Positions 44,382 to 52,377 of a DNA stretch of 63,639 nucleotides are shown in pieces. Source of the DNA: Acidobacteriota bacterium (GTDB taxonomy: Bacteria > Acidobacteriota > Terriglobia > Terriglobales > Acidobacteriaceae); NCBI GenBank assembly GCA_023410055.1, contig JAEYQK010000099.1, positions 1 to 63,639 of the forward strand, written 5' to 3'. Under the pieces are notes generated by a model that searched no databases, was not told the origin of the DNA, and saw nothing but the letters and a program-made list of their open reading frames with translations. Position numbers and translations under genes: made by a program. Every line of letters starts with the position of its first letter. Positions within the stretch are counted from its first letter, which is position 1.

Positions 44382-45188
44382 ATGGCCGTTTGCAGCGACC
44401 CGCGAATCACCTATCTCAACAAGCTTGGATACAACGTGGTGAAAGTTCCGCGTTCTGATCTTGAGCCCCTGCACGTCCTCGGACGGGACAATAAGGCGCT
44501 TGACGATCTCGGGCAACTCTCAACGATATGGACGTCGAGCATTGCAGAGCCCAAGTCTGCTGTTGCCGAGGCGACCAACATCAACGGCAGCAGCACTGAA
44601 GACCTCAAGATCTCGGTGGGCCTGGATATCTTGGGTTCGGTGCTGGGCGCAATGGGCGTGAAAGCGCCGAAGCTTAGCGTCGCGTACTCGAAGGCCAAGA
44701 AGCTGCAGTTCACGTTCACGAACGTGAAGATCGTGAGAGTTGCGCCGCTGGAAGTTGGCAAGTATCTATCGCATGGCGACCTTGATACGAGCAGCCCGTT
44801 TGCATCGTTCTTCCTGGATCACGAGAGGGAAGCCTACGTGGTCACCGAGGTGATGAAGTCTAGCTCGATCAAGGTTACGGCTAAAGACGAGCATGGCACG
44901 AAGGTCAGCGTTGATCTGCCTGATATCAAGCAGATTGTCGGAGCGAGTGCTTCTGTTGAACCGGCTTCAAGCAACGACTCCGAGCTGATCTACGAGGGCA
45001 AGGAGATGCTGGCGTTTGGCTTCAAGGTCTATGGCATCTCGTTCGCGAATGGTATGTGGACGATCCACGGCCAGCCGGCAAAGGGCGGGATGGCGTATGC
45101 TGCGGCGCACGAGCCAGAAGCCATCCTGCTTGCGTCTGGACTGATGACTGGTTTGCCGATCAGGAAGGCAGACGCTGCCAGGAAGTAG
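44382..45188 (+). CDS. Bacterial gasdermin (protease-activated pore-forming protein)
   Basis: A 268-residue protein whose full length and order of motifs match bacterial gasdermins. Visible marks: Cys4 in MAVCSDP (the N-terminal Cys that is palmitoylated in characterised members), YLNKLGYNVVKVPR, PLHVLGRD, SVGLDILGSVLG, LEVGKYLSHGDL, YVVTEVMKS and FGFKVYGI. In this family the body folds as an N-terminal pore-forming domain held inactive by a short C-terminal peptide; cleavage of that peptide by a partner protease lets about 50 or more subunits assemble a large inner-membrane pore and kills the cell, stopping phage spread. Here the last 30 residues (from about AAAHEPEAIL) form the likely inhibitory tail with hydrophobic ILLASGLM. 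There is no signal peptide. RBS GAGGAGG is seven bases before the ATG. It is the first gene of a four-gene operon whose next product is a protease. Confidence 0.92.
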   Translation: MAVCSDPRITYLNKLGYNVVKVPRSDLEPLHVLGRDNKALDDLGQLSTIWTSSIAEPKSAVAEATNINGSSTEDLKISVGLDILGSVLGAMGVKAPKLSVAYSKAKKLQFTFTNVKIVRVAPLEVGKYLSHGDLDTSSPFASFFLDHEREAYVVTEVMKSSSIKVTAKDEHGTKVSVDLPDIKQIVGASASVEPASSNDSELIYEGKEMLAFGFKVYGISFANGMWTIHGQPAKGGMAYAAAHEPEAILLASGLMTGLPIRKADAARK

Positions 45189-45210
45189 TTCCACGGATGG
45201 CCCGCGAGAT

Positions 45211-45261
45211 GTAGCGTCCGGACTCCCGTCCGGCATCTGCCGATCTGGAGGTCGGCGCTAC
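45211..45261. repeat. REP-like three-way-junction element inside the gasdermin operon
   Basis: Outer arms GTAGCG / CGCTAC enclose two hairpins: CCGGAC-TCCC-GTCCGG and GCCGA-N8-TCGGC. This layout is that of dispersed extragenic palindromes. It occupies most of the 104-bp gap between gasdermin and peptidase genes and could trim or uncouple their expression. Confidence 0.65.
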
Positions 45262-45292
45262 TTCTCTTAACGAATCGACGATAGGAGACGAT

Positions 45293-47086
45293 ATGGCAGG
45301 CACAGCAACAAGCCGCCCACCAAGCCGGCCGCTGCCTCAACCTACGCGCAGGGAGCTTCAGGTATTCGCGTTCGATCCAAGCCGCGGCAAGAATTACGGG
45401 AACTTCATGGTTTTGGAAGTTCCGTATGAGCAGTTACAGCTCGGCCCCGTCGGCGAACATATGGCGGTGATCGACTATGACTCGGTCAATGAATGCTACT
45501 ACGAGCCTGTGAATCTCGATGCGCCGTTGGTGCTGGCCACCGATGGTCTGGCCCCGAGCGAATCCGATCCGCGATTTCACCAGCAGATGGTATACGCAGT
45601 AGCAAGCGATACGATCTCGCGATTTCAATTTGCGCTTGGCAGGCCCGTCCGCTGGCGCAAGGACACGACTTCCAAGCAGAATCCGATGCACAACAAGCTT
45701 GTGTTCCTTCCACATGGAATTCAGGAACCCAATGCTTATTACGATCCGGATCTCAGAGGAGTCGTGTTCGGATATTTCAAAGTCTCAGAAAAGGACCCGG
45801 GCGATAGTCTTCCGGGCCAGACGATATACACGTGCCTGTCGCACGACGTAATCGCGCATGAGACGACGCACGCGCTGTTGGACGGTGTCCGCAGCTACTT
45901 CATGCAGCCAACAAACCAGGATGTCGCGGCCTTCCACGAGGCGTTCGCCGACATTGTTGCGCTCCTACAGCACTTCAGCTTCAAGAAGGCAGTGTTGGAC
46001 GCGCTGCGCGGAACTCGCGGGAGTCTCTTCCCGCAAAAGATGCAGCCAGACATTGCCGTAGGCCCGGAAGGTCCGCAAGTTCAGTATCAGCTGGCACAGG
46101 ATAATCCTCTGGTCGGGCTGGCGGCGCAGTTTGGGGACGCGCTCGGCCTGCATGCACCACTGCGGCGGATGATCGGCGTTCCGCCCAATTCGCATCTGCT
46201 GGACGAAATGACGGAACCGCACGATCGTGGCTCGATTCTGGTGGCTGCCGTCTTTGATGCGTTCTTCACGATCTTCCTGCGGCGTACGGAAGACCTGTTC
46301 CGCATCGCCGGAGTCTCAAGGAAAGATGCGCGCGACTGCGATCTACACCCTGATCTTCTTGCGCGACTTGCAGACGAGGCGAGCAAGACCGCTGGTCACT
46401 TCGAGACGCTCTGCATTCGAGCACTCGACTACACGCCGCCTGTCGACATTACTTTTGGCGACTACCTGAGAGCGCTGATCACGGCAGACCGCGACCTTGT
46501 GACGAACGATAGCCTGGGTTACCGGTCGGCTTTGATCGATGCGTTCCGGTCGCGCGGCATTCGACCGGAGACCGTGACGTCGTACTCGGAGGAAGAGCTT
46601 GCGTGGCGTCCGCCAGACCAGGAGACGAAGATTGAAGGCCTGCGGATACTCTGCCCAGGCATGTCGCCGGAGGAGCGTCGAGAAATCGAAGAGAACAACG
46701 CAAGAACGCTGCACGCGTTCGCAGTGAAGAACGCCGACGTATTCGGATTCGCGAACGTCGACAATCTGTTCGTCCCGTCGTTCCATCATGTCGAGCGCGT
46801 CGGTCCGGACGGCACACTGCTTTTCGAGATGGTGGCGCAGATCATTGAGCACCCCGAGCCGAACAAAGACGCCGAAGAAGCAGAAGTGTACGGCGGCGCA
46901 ACCGTGATCTTCAACACCGACGGCACCGTTCGCTATGCGATCCGCAAGAGCCTGAAGAACGAACGGCCTGAGATGCAGGCGGAATTCCGTCGCGAAATGT
47001 GGGAGCGCACGAACCGCGGCACGTACCTGCCTTACGAGAACAAGCCGATCAACTTCCGCGCCATCCACGGCGTGTTCGGGGAATAG
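45293..47086 (+). CDS. Cytosolic thermolysin-like (gluzincin) metallopeptidase, probable gasdermin activator
   Basis: A 597-residue protein with the M4-type zinc motif HETTHALLDG (His189, Glu190, His193) and the third ligand Glu216 in FHEAFADI, equivalent to the NExxSD motif of thermolysin. Unlike secreted M4 peptidases it has neither signal peptide nor propeptide-like domain, so it should act in the cytoplasm. The first 25 residues are Pro/Arg-rich and probably disordered; the 200 residues before the zinc site and the 350 after it form additional domains, ending in a region with strands (residues about 500-560) of unknown role that could sense the trigger. By position directly after gasdermin it is the best candidate to cleave the inhibitory tail. 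Known gasdermin partners are mostly serine or cysteine proteases, so a metallopeptidase would be unusual. Confidence 0.85.
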   Translation: MAGTATSRPPSRPLPQPTRRELQVFAFDPSRGKNYGNFMVLEVPYEQLQLGPVGEHMAVIDYDSVNECYYEPVNLDAPLVLATDGLAPSESDPRFHQQMVYAVASDTISRFQFALGRPVRWRKDTTSKQNPMHNKLVFLPHGIQEPNAYYDPDLRGVVFGYFKVSEKDPGDSLPGQTIYTCLSHDVIAHETTHALLDGVRSYFMQPTNQDVAAFHEAFADIVALLQHFSFKKAVLDALRGTRGSLFPQKMQPDIAVGPEGPQVQYQLAQDNPLVGLAAQFGDALGLHAPLRRMIGVPPNSHLLDEMTEPHDRGSILVAAVFDAFFTIFLRRTEDLFRIAGVSRKDARDCDLHPDLLARLADEASKTAGHFETLCIRALDYTPPVDITFGDYLRALITADRDLVTNDSLGYRSALIDAFRSRGIRPETVTSYSEEELAWRPPDQETKIEGLRILCPGMSPEERREIEENNARTLHAFAVKNADVFGFANVDNLFVPSFHHVERVGPDGTLLFEMVAQIIEHPEPNKDAEEAEVYGGATVIFNTDGTVRYAIRKSLKNERPEMQAEFRREMWERTNRGTYLPYENKPINFRAIHGVFGE

Positions 47087-47113
47087 GCGCAGAACGCCTG
47101 CGAGAGGAATGTT

Positions 47114-48364
47114 ATGCCAAAGGCAAAGAGTCAGAAGAGCACAACAGCGAAGGAAAACGGCAACAGTTCCGTGCGCGTACGGATGTATCGGGTAGGCTTC
47201 GGCGACTGCTTCCTGCTGACCCTCGGCGGAAAGCACCACATCCTTGTGGATTGTGGCGTTCACGCCAAGGGCAACGTCAAGTCGAATGGCGCCAGCCTGA
47301 TCGACAAGGCATTCGCCGACATCGCCGAAGTCACGCAGAAGAAGCTGGACGTCGTAATCGCGACGCACGCACATCAGGACCACGTTTCCGGTTTCGGCAA
47401 GTTCGCCGAGCAGTTTGCGGAGTTCACGGTGGGCGAGGTGTGGATGCCGTGGACCGATGATCCATCGAATGCAATTGCGCGCAAGTGGCATCAGAAGAAG
47501 GCGGCCATGGTCTCACTCATGCGCAGCCGGTTCACTGCAACGATGCATCCGGAAGCAGTGGCAGCCGCCGATAATGCGGAGCCGAATGCAACCGCGATGA
47601 AGGCCTTGCGCGCGGGATTCGGAACGGGAAAGGTCCGCTACCTGAAAGCGGGTGACAAGATAGACAAGCCGTCGGAAATCGCAGGGCTCTCGGCCGAGAT
47701 ACTTGGCCCTCCGCAAGACCAGTCCTTCTTCACCCAGATGGACCCGCCCGCAAGCGATCATTATCTCCGCATGGTGAACGAAACCGGCGCAGGCGGCAGT
47801 ACAAAACCGTTTCCTAAATGGGAGCTGAATCCTTCGCAGCTTCCTGCAGAATGGCCGCAGCTTGATCCGAAGCGAATTGAGAAGCTCAAAGAGCAAACCG
47901 AGTTCCAGGCGGATGCGGCTGCGTTCTCGCTCGACAAGGTTCTCAACAACACGAGCGTCGTTGCGCTGTTCAACTGGCACGGCAAGCAACTGCTGTTCCC
48001 GGGAGACGCTGAATACGGCGACTGGTCGAGCTGGTACAAAAAGCGCGGTTCGGAGGTGCTCTCCAACATCTGCTTCTACAAGGTCTCGCACCATGGCAGC
48101 TTCAACGCCACGCCGAAAGGTGCGCTGAGCGAAATGCCCCAGGACGGCTTTGCCGCCATGCTGTCGACACAGAATAAGCCATGGGATTCGATCCCGCGCA
48201 AGCCGTTGCTGGCCGCACTCGAAAAGCGGACAGGCGGGAAAGTCGCGCGCGCCGATTGCGTCAACATCACGGGCGCGCCAAATTGCAGCACGAAACTGCC
48301 GAACGTGTTTACCACCGGGAACAAGTCGCAAGGCGAGTTCTGGATCGACTACGAGATCAAATAG
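47114..48364 (+). CDS. MBL-fold metallohydrolase, ComEC-type
   Basis: A 416-residue metallo-beta-lactamase-fold protein. The dinuclear metal site is complete: THAHQDH (His85, His87, Asp89, His90), Asp298 in FPGDAE and His326/His327 in VSHHGS. GFGDCFLLTLGG and LVDCGVH at the start and the HHGS motif are typical of the ComEC/Rec2-like MBL group. No signal peptide or membrane helices, so it is a free cytosolic enzyme rather than part of a DNA channel. Possible activities are a nuclease, phosphodiesterase or hydrolase of a signal molecule. It lies 27 bases after the peptidase gene with RBS GAGAGG, and 10 bases before the patatin gene. Confidence 0.88.
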   Translation: MPKAKSQKSTTAKENGNSSVRVRMYRVGFGDCFLLTLGGKHHILVDCGVHAKGNVKSNGASLIDKAFADIAEVTQKKLDVVIATHAHQDHVSGFGKFAEQFAEFTVGEVWMPWTDDPSNAIARKWHQKKAAMVSLMRSRFTATMHPEAVAAADNAEPNATAMKALRAGFGTGKVRYLKAGDKIDKPSEIAGLSAEILGPPQDQSFFTQMDPPASDHYLRMVNETGAGGSTKPFPKWELNPSQLPAEWPQLDPKRIEKLKEQTEFQADAAAFSLDKVLNNTSVVALFNWHGKQLLFPGDAEYGDWSSWYKKRGSEVLSNICFYKVSHHGSFNATPKGALSEMPQDGFAAMLSTQNKPWDSIPRKPLLAALEKRTGGKVARADCVNITGAPNCSTKLPNVFTTGNKSQGEFWIDYEIK

Positions 48365-48374
48365 AGGAGGCGCT

Positions 48375-49562
48375 ATGCCGGAGAACAAAACGTCGGTTTC
48401 CGAAAGCAATCTGCCTGTTTCGTTTCTGCCGCGTGAAACGCCTTCCCTTGAAGCGGAAGAGAAGGGTATCGCGTTATGCCTGTCTGGTGGCGGTTACCGG
48501 GCGATGTTGTTCCATGCAGGTGCACTGATCCGACTGAACGAGCTCGGCTATTTTTCGAAGATCGATCGCGTCTCTAGCGTATCGGGAGGGTCGATCACGG
48601 CCGGAGTCCTTGCTCTCAACTGGAGCAAGCTCACGTTCGATCAGACGGGAGTCGCGACGAACCTGAGGCAGGCCGTCATCGAGCCGATCAGGAAGATGGC
48701 CAGCAAGACGATCGACGCCTCTTCGATCATCGAAGGTGTTCTGCTGCCGGGCTCGGTTGCCGACCACATAGCAAGCGCATACCGCGAGTATCTGTTCGGC
48801 CACGCGACGTTGCAGGACCTTCCGAATCGTCCGCGCTTCGTGATCAACGCGACAAACGTACAGTCTGGAGTGCTCTGGCGCTTCAGCAAGCCCTACATGT
48901 GGGACTATCGCGTGGGCAAGGTCGAAAACCCAAAGACCGAACTGGCGATAGCAGTTGGAGCGTCTTCGGCGTTTCCTCCCGTGCTGTCTCCGGTCGAGAT
49001 GAAGCTCGATCCCGCTTCGTTCACGGCGGGTACGGGCGAAGACCTCCAGCGAGAACCTTTCACCAGCGACGTCATTCTCACGGATGGCGGTGTGTACGAC
49101 AACCTCGGTCTCGAGACGGCGTTCAAGCGATACAGCACTGTGCTCGTAAGCGATGGCGGCGGTGGCCTCGCGGCGGAAGCCGAGCCGAAGAAGGATTGGG
49201 CCCGGCACGCCTATCGTGTGTTGAACATCATCGACAGCCAGGTTCGCGCCTTACTTGTTCGCCAGTTGATTGATGCTTACGAAGCGGGAATCCGAGGCGG
49301 TGGGTATTGGGGCATTCGCAGTGACATTCGGCGTTACACCGCCCCGGGCGTGCTGAATTGTCCTTTCGAAAAGACGATCAAGATCGCCGATACTCCGACC
49401 CGCTTGAAGCGGCTGGAAGAGGCTGATCAGAACGCCATTATGGACTGGGGCTACGCGATCTGCGACGCGGGAATGCGCATGCGCGAAGTACCCAGCGCGA
49501 AGCCGCCGTCAGGCTCTCCTTATGGAACGTTCTCGGCGGCGAAGAGTGCCTCGCAGCCATAA
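48375..49562 (+). CDS. Patatin-like phospholipase
   Basis: A 395-residue cytosolic lipase with the patatin Ser-Asp dyad: oxyanion loop SGGGYRAM, nucleophile Ser70 in SSVSGGS and Asp237 in the DGGVYDN motif. The SVSGGS form is nearer to the cPLA2-like branch than to the plant GxSxG type. It would release fatty acids from membrane phospholipids; patatin effectors are used in several antiphage systems to destroy membranes, which would complement a gasdermin pore. ATG 48375 has AGGAGG four bases upstream; an open frame to 48150 lies within the MBL gene and is not used. Last gene of the operon, convergent with the CPBP gene with one base between stops. Confidence 0.9.
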   Translation: MPENKTSVSESNLPVSFLPRETPSLEAEEKGIALCLSGGGYRAMLFHAGALIRLNELGYFSKIDRVSSVSGGSITAGVLALNWSKLTFDQTGVATNLRQAVIEPIRKMASKTIDASSIIEGVLLPGSVADHIASAYREYLFGHATLQDLPNRPRFVINATNVQSGVLWRFSKPYMWDYRVGKVENPKTELAIAVGASSAFPPVLSPVEMKLDPASFTAGTGEDLQREPFTSDVILTDGGVYDNLGLETAFKRYSTVLVSDGGGGLAAEAEPKKDWARHAYRVLNIIDSQVRALLVRQLIDAYEAGIRGGGYWGIRSDIRRYTAPGVLNCPFEKTIKIADTPTRLKRLEEADQNAIMDWGYAICDAGMRMREVPSAKPPSGSPYGTFSAAKSASQP

Positions 49563-49563
49563 A

Positions 49564-50622
49564 TCATCGGAACCAGACCGACCAGACAACGTCGACGGTG
49601 GCGTGCGTGATGCCTGAGCTTAGGAGTCTGCGACGGTCGCGCCAGGCTCGGGCATAGAAAACGCCCGCGATGGTGGCCATGATGACGTATCGCCAATTAA
49701 ACGGCAGCGGCTTATTGAAGTGAGATAAGCCGAAGATGATGGAGCTTAGGATGAGTGCAGAGCGGGTGCCCATGCGCCGTTCGAGCAAGTTCATCAGCAG
49801 TCCGCGAAAGAATAGCTCTTCTGGCAACGCCACAAAGAAGAACGTAATCAGCCATGCTGTCGCAACGGTCCAGGCGATGGGCACGTGTGGCTGAAATACT
49901 ATGAACTTCAGGACGAACCCCAGCACAATCGCGATCGGCGCATAGAACGCCCACTCGCGCAGCCCGACCAGCAGATCGCGCAATCGCGGACGAAAGTCGT
50001 AGCCGACACCGTCCAGACCGCGGACAACCAGGAACGCATAAAGGGCGGCATCCATCAGCAACAGCTTTGGCATGGAACCAAGCCCTGGGTGTGGCCAAGC
50101 GCCCTGCAGAAGCCCGAACTCCACGGGAACGCCGATGAGCAACAGCGCAACCACATCCTGCCATGTGATCCCGGCCTGAGAGTCGCGTGCCCCACCCGGC
50201 GGAAAGAACTCGAACAGTGCGGCCACCGCGATGGGAATCGCGACGACTGTGACTGCAATCAGCGGGCGAAACTCACCTCTTGGGACAGCGAAAACAAAGT
50301 AGGGAATCAGAAGCAACGAGGGAGCGAGCACTCGCGAACTTGCCGACGTCAGTGTGTGCCGCAGCCAGTCTGCGGCACCGAAGCCGAAGGCCCAGTAGGG
50401 AAGCAGCAAGAGCGCAAAACTGGCGAAGGCGGTGGAGAAATGTCCGCCAATGCGGTCTTCGATCGCGAATCGCCGGGCGGTGAACCAGAAAGCGCACAAT
50501 ATGGCCGCATAACTCAAGCCGGCAGCAATCAGGACACTAAGCGTTCCCCATGACCAGGGTGACTCCACTCGCTGGATGAGATTAGCGCCGTTCTCTACGT
50601 GATCCCCTCGTTTGTCCTGCAC
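49564..50622 (-). CDS. CPBP-family intramembrane glutamic protease (CAAX-type)
   Basis: A 352-residue membrane protein with about eight to nine hydrophobic helices. The C-terminal CPBP/ABI domain has its three motifs: EELFFRG (the EExxxR catalytic pair), FGLSHF and HATVDVVW. Family members cleave prenylated or membrane proteins, and some confer bacteriocin self-immunity. The N-terminal 170 residues add extra helices. It abuts the patatin gene tail to tail, so it is not co-transcribed, but its location next to the gasdermin operon raises the possibility of a linked membrane-protection or activation role. The first 24 residues are hydrophilic; the true start could be slightly internal. Confidence 0.88.
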   Translation of the reverse strand: MQDKRGDHVENGANLIQRVESPWSWGTLSVLIAAGLSYAAILCAFWFTARRFAIEDRIGGHFSTAFASFALLLLPYWAFGFGAADWLRHTLTSASSRVLAPSLLLIPYFVFAVPRGEFRPLIAVTVVAIPIAVAALFEFFPPGGARDSQAGITWQDVVALLLIGVPVEFGLLQGAWPHPGLGSMPKLLLMDAALYAFLVVRGLDGVGYDFRPRLRDLLVGLREWAFYAPIAIVLGFVLKFIVFQPHVPIAWTVATAWLITFFFVALPEELFFRGLLMNLLERRMGTRSALILSSIIFGLSHFNKPLPFNWRYVIMATIAGVFYARAWRDRRRLLSSGITHATVDVVWSVWFR

Positions 50623-50649
50623 ACTTTGTAAGATGCAGAGAGGCAGAAG

Positions 50650-52095
50650 CTACTGCCGGGTGAAATCGCAAACGCCATTTGAATTCTGCGATGGCGGCGA
50701 GGGCGGAGTCGCCCACGGGCCGCCGTTCCTGAAATCAAAGAACTCGGTCATGTCGGGCATTTGAGCGTCGCGCCTGGTCAGTGGCGCGAGATTCCACCGC
50801 TTCTCGATGAATGCGAGATAGGCCGTGTAGTCCATCGGCGTGTGTGAAACGTAGTTCTTTTTTGCAAACGGCGACACGACGATGTTGGGAACTCGAAAGC
50901 CGGTAATAGTGAAGTCGCTTTGCGGGTCAGTACCATCTGCTTTGTAGTCCTGTGGCGTGATGCCGTCAGGATTCATGACACTCATGGGCGGCACATGATC
51001 GAACGCTCCTCCGCCTTCATCGGTGGTCCAGAAGAACACGCTGTCCTTCCAGGAGGTACTGTTCATGAGTGAATTGATGATATTCGCAGCGAATGTTGCT
51101 CCGGACTGTATGTTGATCTGGTCGGGTTGGGTCGGATTTGTCGGGTTGAAATTGCTCGGGTGCTCGTCACGACCGCTAAACTGGCCGGTTTCGATGAAGG
51201 CGACCGCCGGGAGCGTTCCATTTTGCAGATCTGTGAAGTACTGCGCCAGCGGCACAATGTGCGACTTGGTGCTGGCCTGGTTGAAGTACGTAAACAGCGA
51301 GAGGTATGTGAATCCGGGCGGATCGTCAGTGATGTAGATTTTCCAGGACACGCCCGCCTGATCCAGTTCCTGCCAAATCGTAGTGGATGTCAACTGGGCA
51401 GCTGGGTCGTGAACGTGACCTTGCGATGTCGCGGCGTGAATGAACAGACGATTGGGGGCGGTCCTCGCTGGGAGTGGCGAGTAGAACGCATCGCCCATGG
51501 CGAAATGTGACCCCATAAAGTAGTAGTAGTTGAGGTCGGAGTCGTCGAAATATCCCATTGCGCGTTTGCCGGCTTGATCGGCTAGCGTGACGCCGAATTG
51601 CTGCGCGTAGGCGCTGATGTCGTGCGCCGTCTGGGCAAAGCCATCCATGGGGGAACTCGTGCCCGCGGCAGCCGGATTGGAGAGATTCATTTCTTTGTGG
51701 CTTTCGGCCCAATCAGACGTCAAATCTTCCGTGCAAACGGAGCCAGTGTGGTAAGGCGGAAACGTGCCGACCATCGCACCCGTACTGTCAACCACCGTGT
51801 TTGCGAATGACGGTGCCGCGCTCAGGTCGTTGATCTTGCCATCCGAATTGTTGATCGGAATGGAGTGTCTCTGCCTGTACGGCGTCATCTGGCCGAAGTA
51901 GGAATCGAACGAGCGGTTCTCCTGCAACATGATGATGATATGGTTGACAGAGCTTATTGAACCAGTTGTTCCCGTCGTTCCACCACTCGTGCCTCCGTTG
52001 CCGCCATTGTGGTTAATGCCATTACTAACTCCGGCGCACCCTGACAGAATCAACGAACAGACTGCCAGTAACGGGCTGATTCGAATGACCTTCAT
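50650..52095 (-). CDS. Exported lipoprotein phosphoesterase, phospholipase C / acid phosphatase family
   Basis: A 481-residue PF04185-family phosphoesterase. A lipoprotein signal ends in the lipobox LILSGC; a Gly/Asn/Thr-rich linker follows, then the catalytic alkaline-phosphatase-like fold starting with IIIMLQENRSFDSYFG, whose Glu/Asn are family metal and nucleophile-site residues; EHPSN and TTDEGGGAFDHVPP supply further metal ligands. Members hydrolyse phosphatidylcholine or phosphate monoesters outside the cytoplasm. ATG 52095 is chosen; GTG 52101 has better spacing from AGAGGAG and is equally possible. It ends 28 bases upstream of the CPBP gene (same strand). Confidence 0.9.
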   Translation of the reverse strand: MKVIRISPLLAVCSLILSGCAGVSNGINHNGGNGGTSGGTTGTTGSISSVNHIIIMLQENRSFDSYFGQMTPYRQRHSIPINNSDGKINDLSAAPSFANTVVDSTGAMVGTFPPYHTGSVCTEDLTSDWAESHKEMNLSNPAAAGTSSPMDGFAQTAHDISAYAQQFGVTLADQAGKRAMGYFDDSDLNYYYFMGSHFAMGDAFYSPLPARTAPNRLFIHAATSQGHVHDPAAQLTSTTIWQELDQAGVSWKIYITDDPPGFTYLSLFTYFNQASTKSHIVPLAQYFTDLQNGTLPAVAFIETGQFSGRDEHPSNFNPTNPTQPDQINIQSGATFAANIINSLMNSTSWKDSVFFWTTDEGGGAFDHVPPMSVMNPDGITPQDYKADGTDPQSDFTITGFRVPNIVVSPFAKKNYVSHTPMDYTAYLAFIEKRWNLAPLTRRDAQMPDMTEFFDFRNGGPWATPPSPPSQNSNGVCDFTRQ

Positions 52096-52377
52096 GGACA
52101 CGCCGACTCCTCTACGCTCAATGTTTCTCAATTCCTCAGTAGATGGCCGGAGCAGCGCGGCTGTTGGCTTTACTACTGCTGATATTTCGTTCGGTGACGG
52201 ACAACTTCAGTTGTGCCGCTTCAGTTGCGCCGCTCAGCGCCAGGAAGATCAGCACGGGAGGAGAACTGCTGAATTGTGAACAAGCATCGAGGGCCGAAAG
52301 TCTAGGTAGCTAGTGAAAGTTATGTTACGCAGCAACGGTTTGGTAATCTGATATTCAACTCAGGTTTGATTCAAGCG

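Noticed and set aside
46343..47491. 382-codon minus-strand ORF
   Set aside because: Antisense to the metallopeptidase and MBL genes; composition of a shadow frame.
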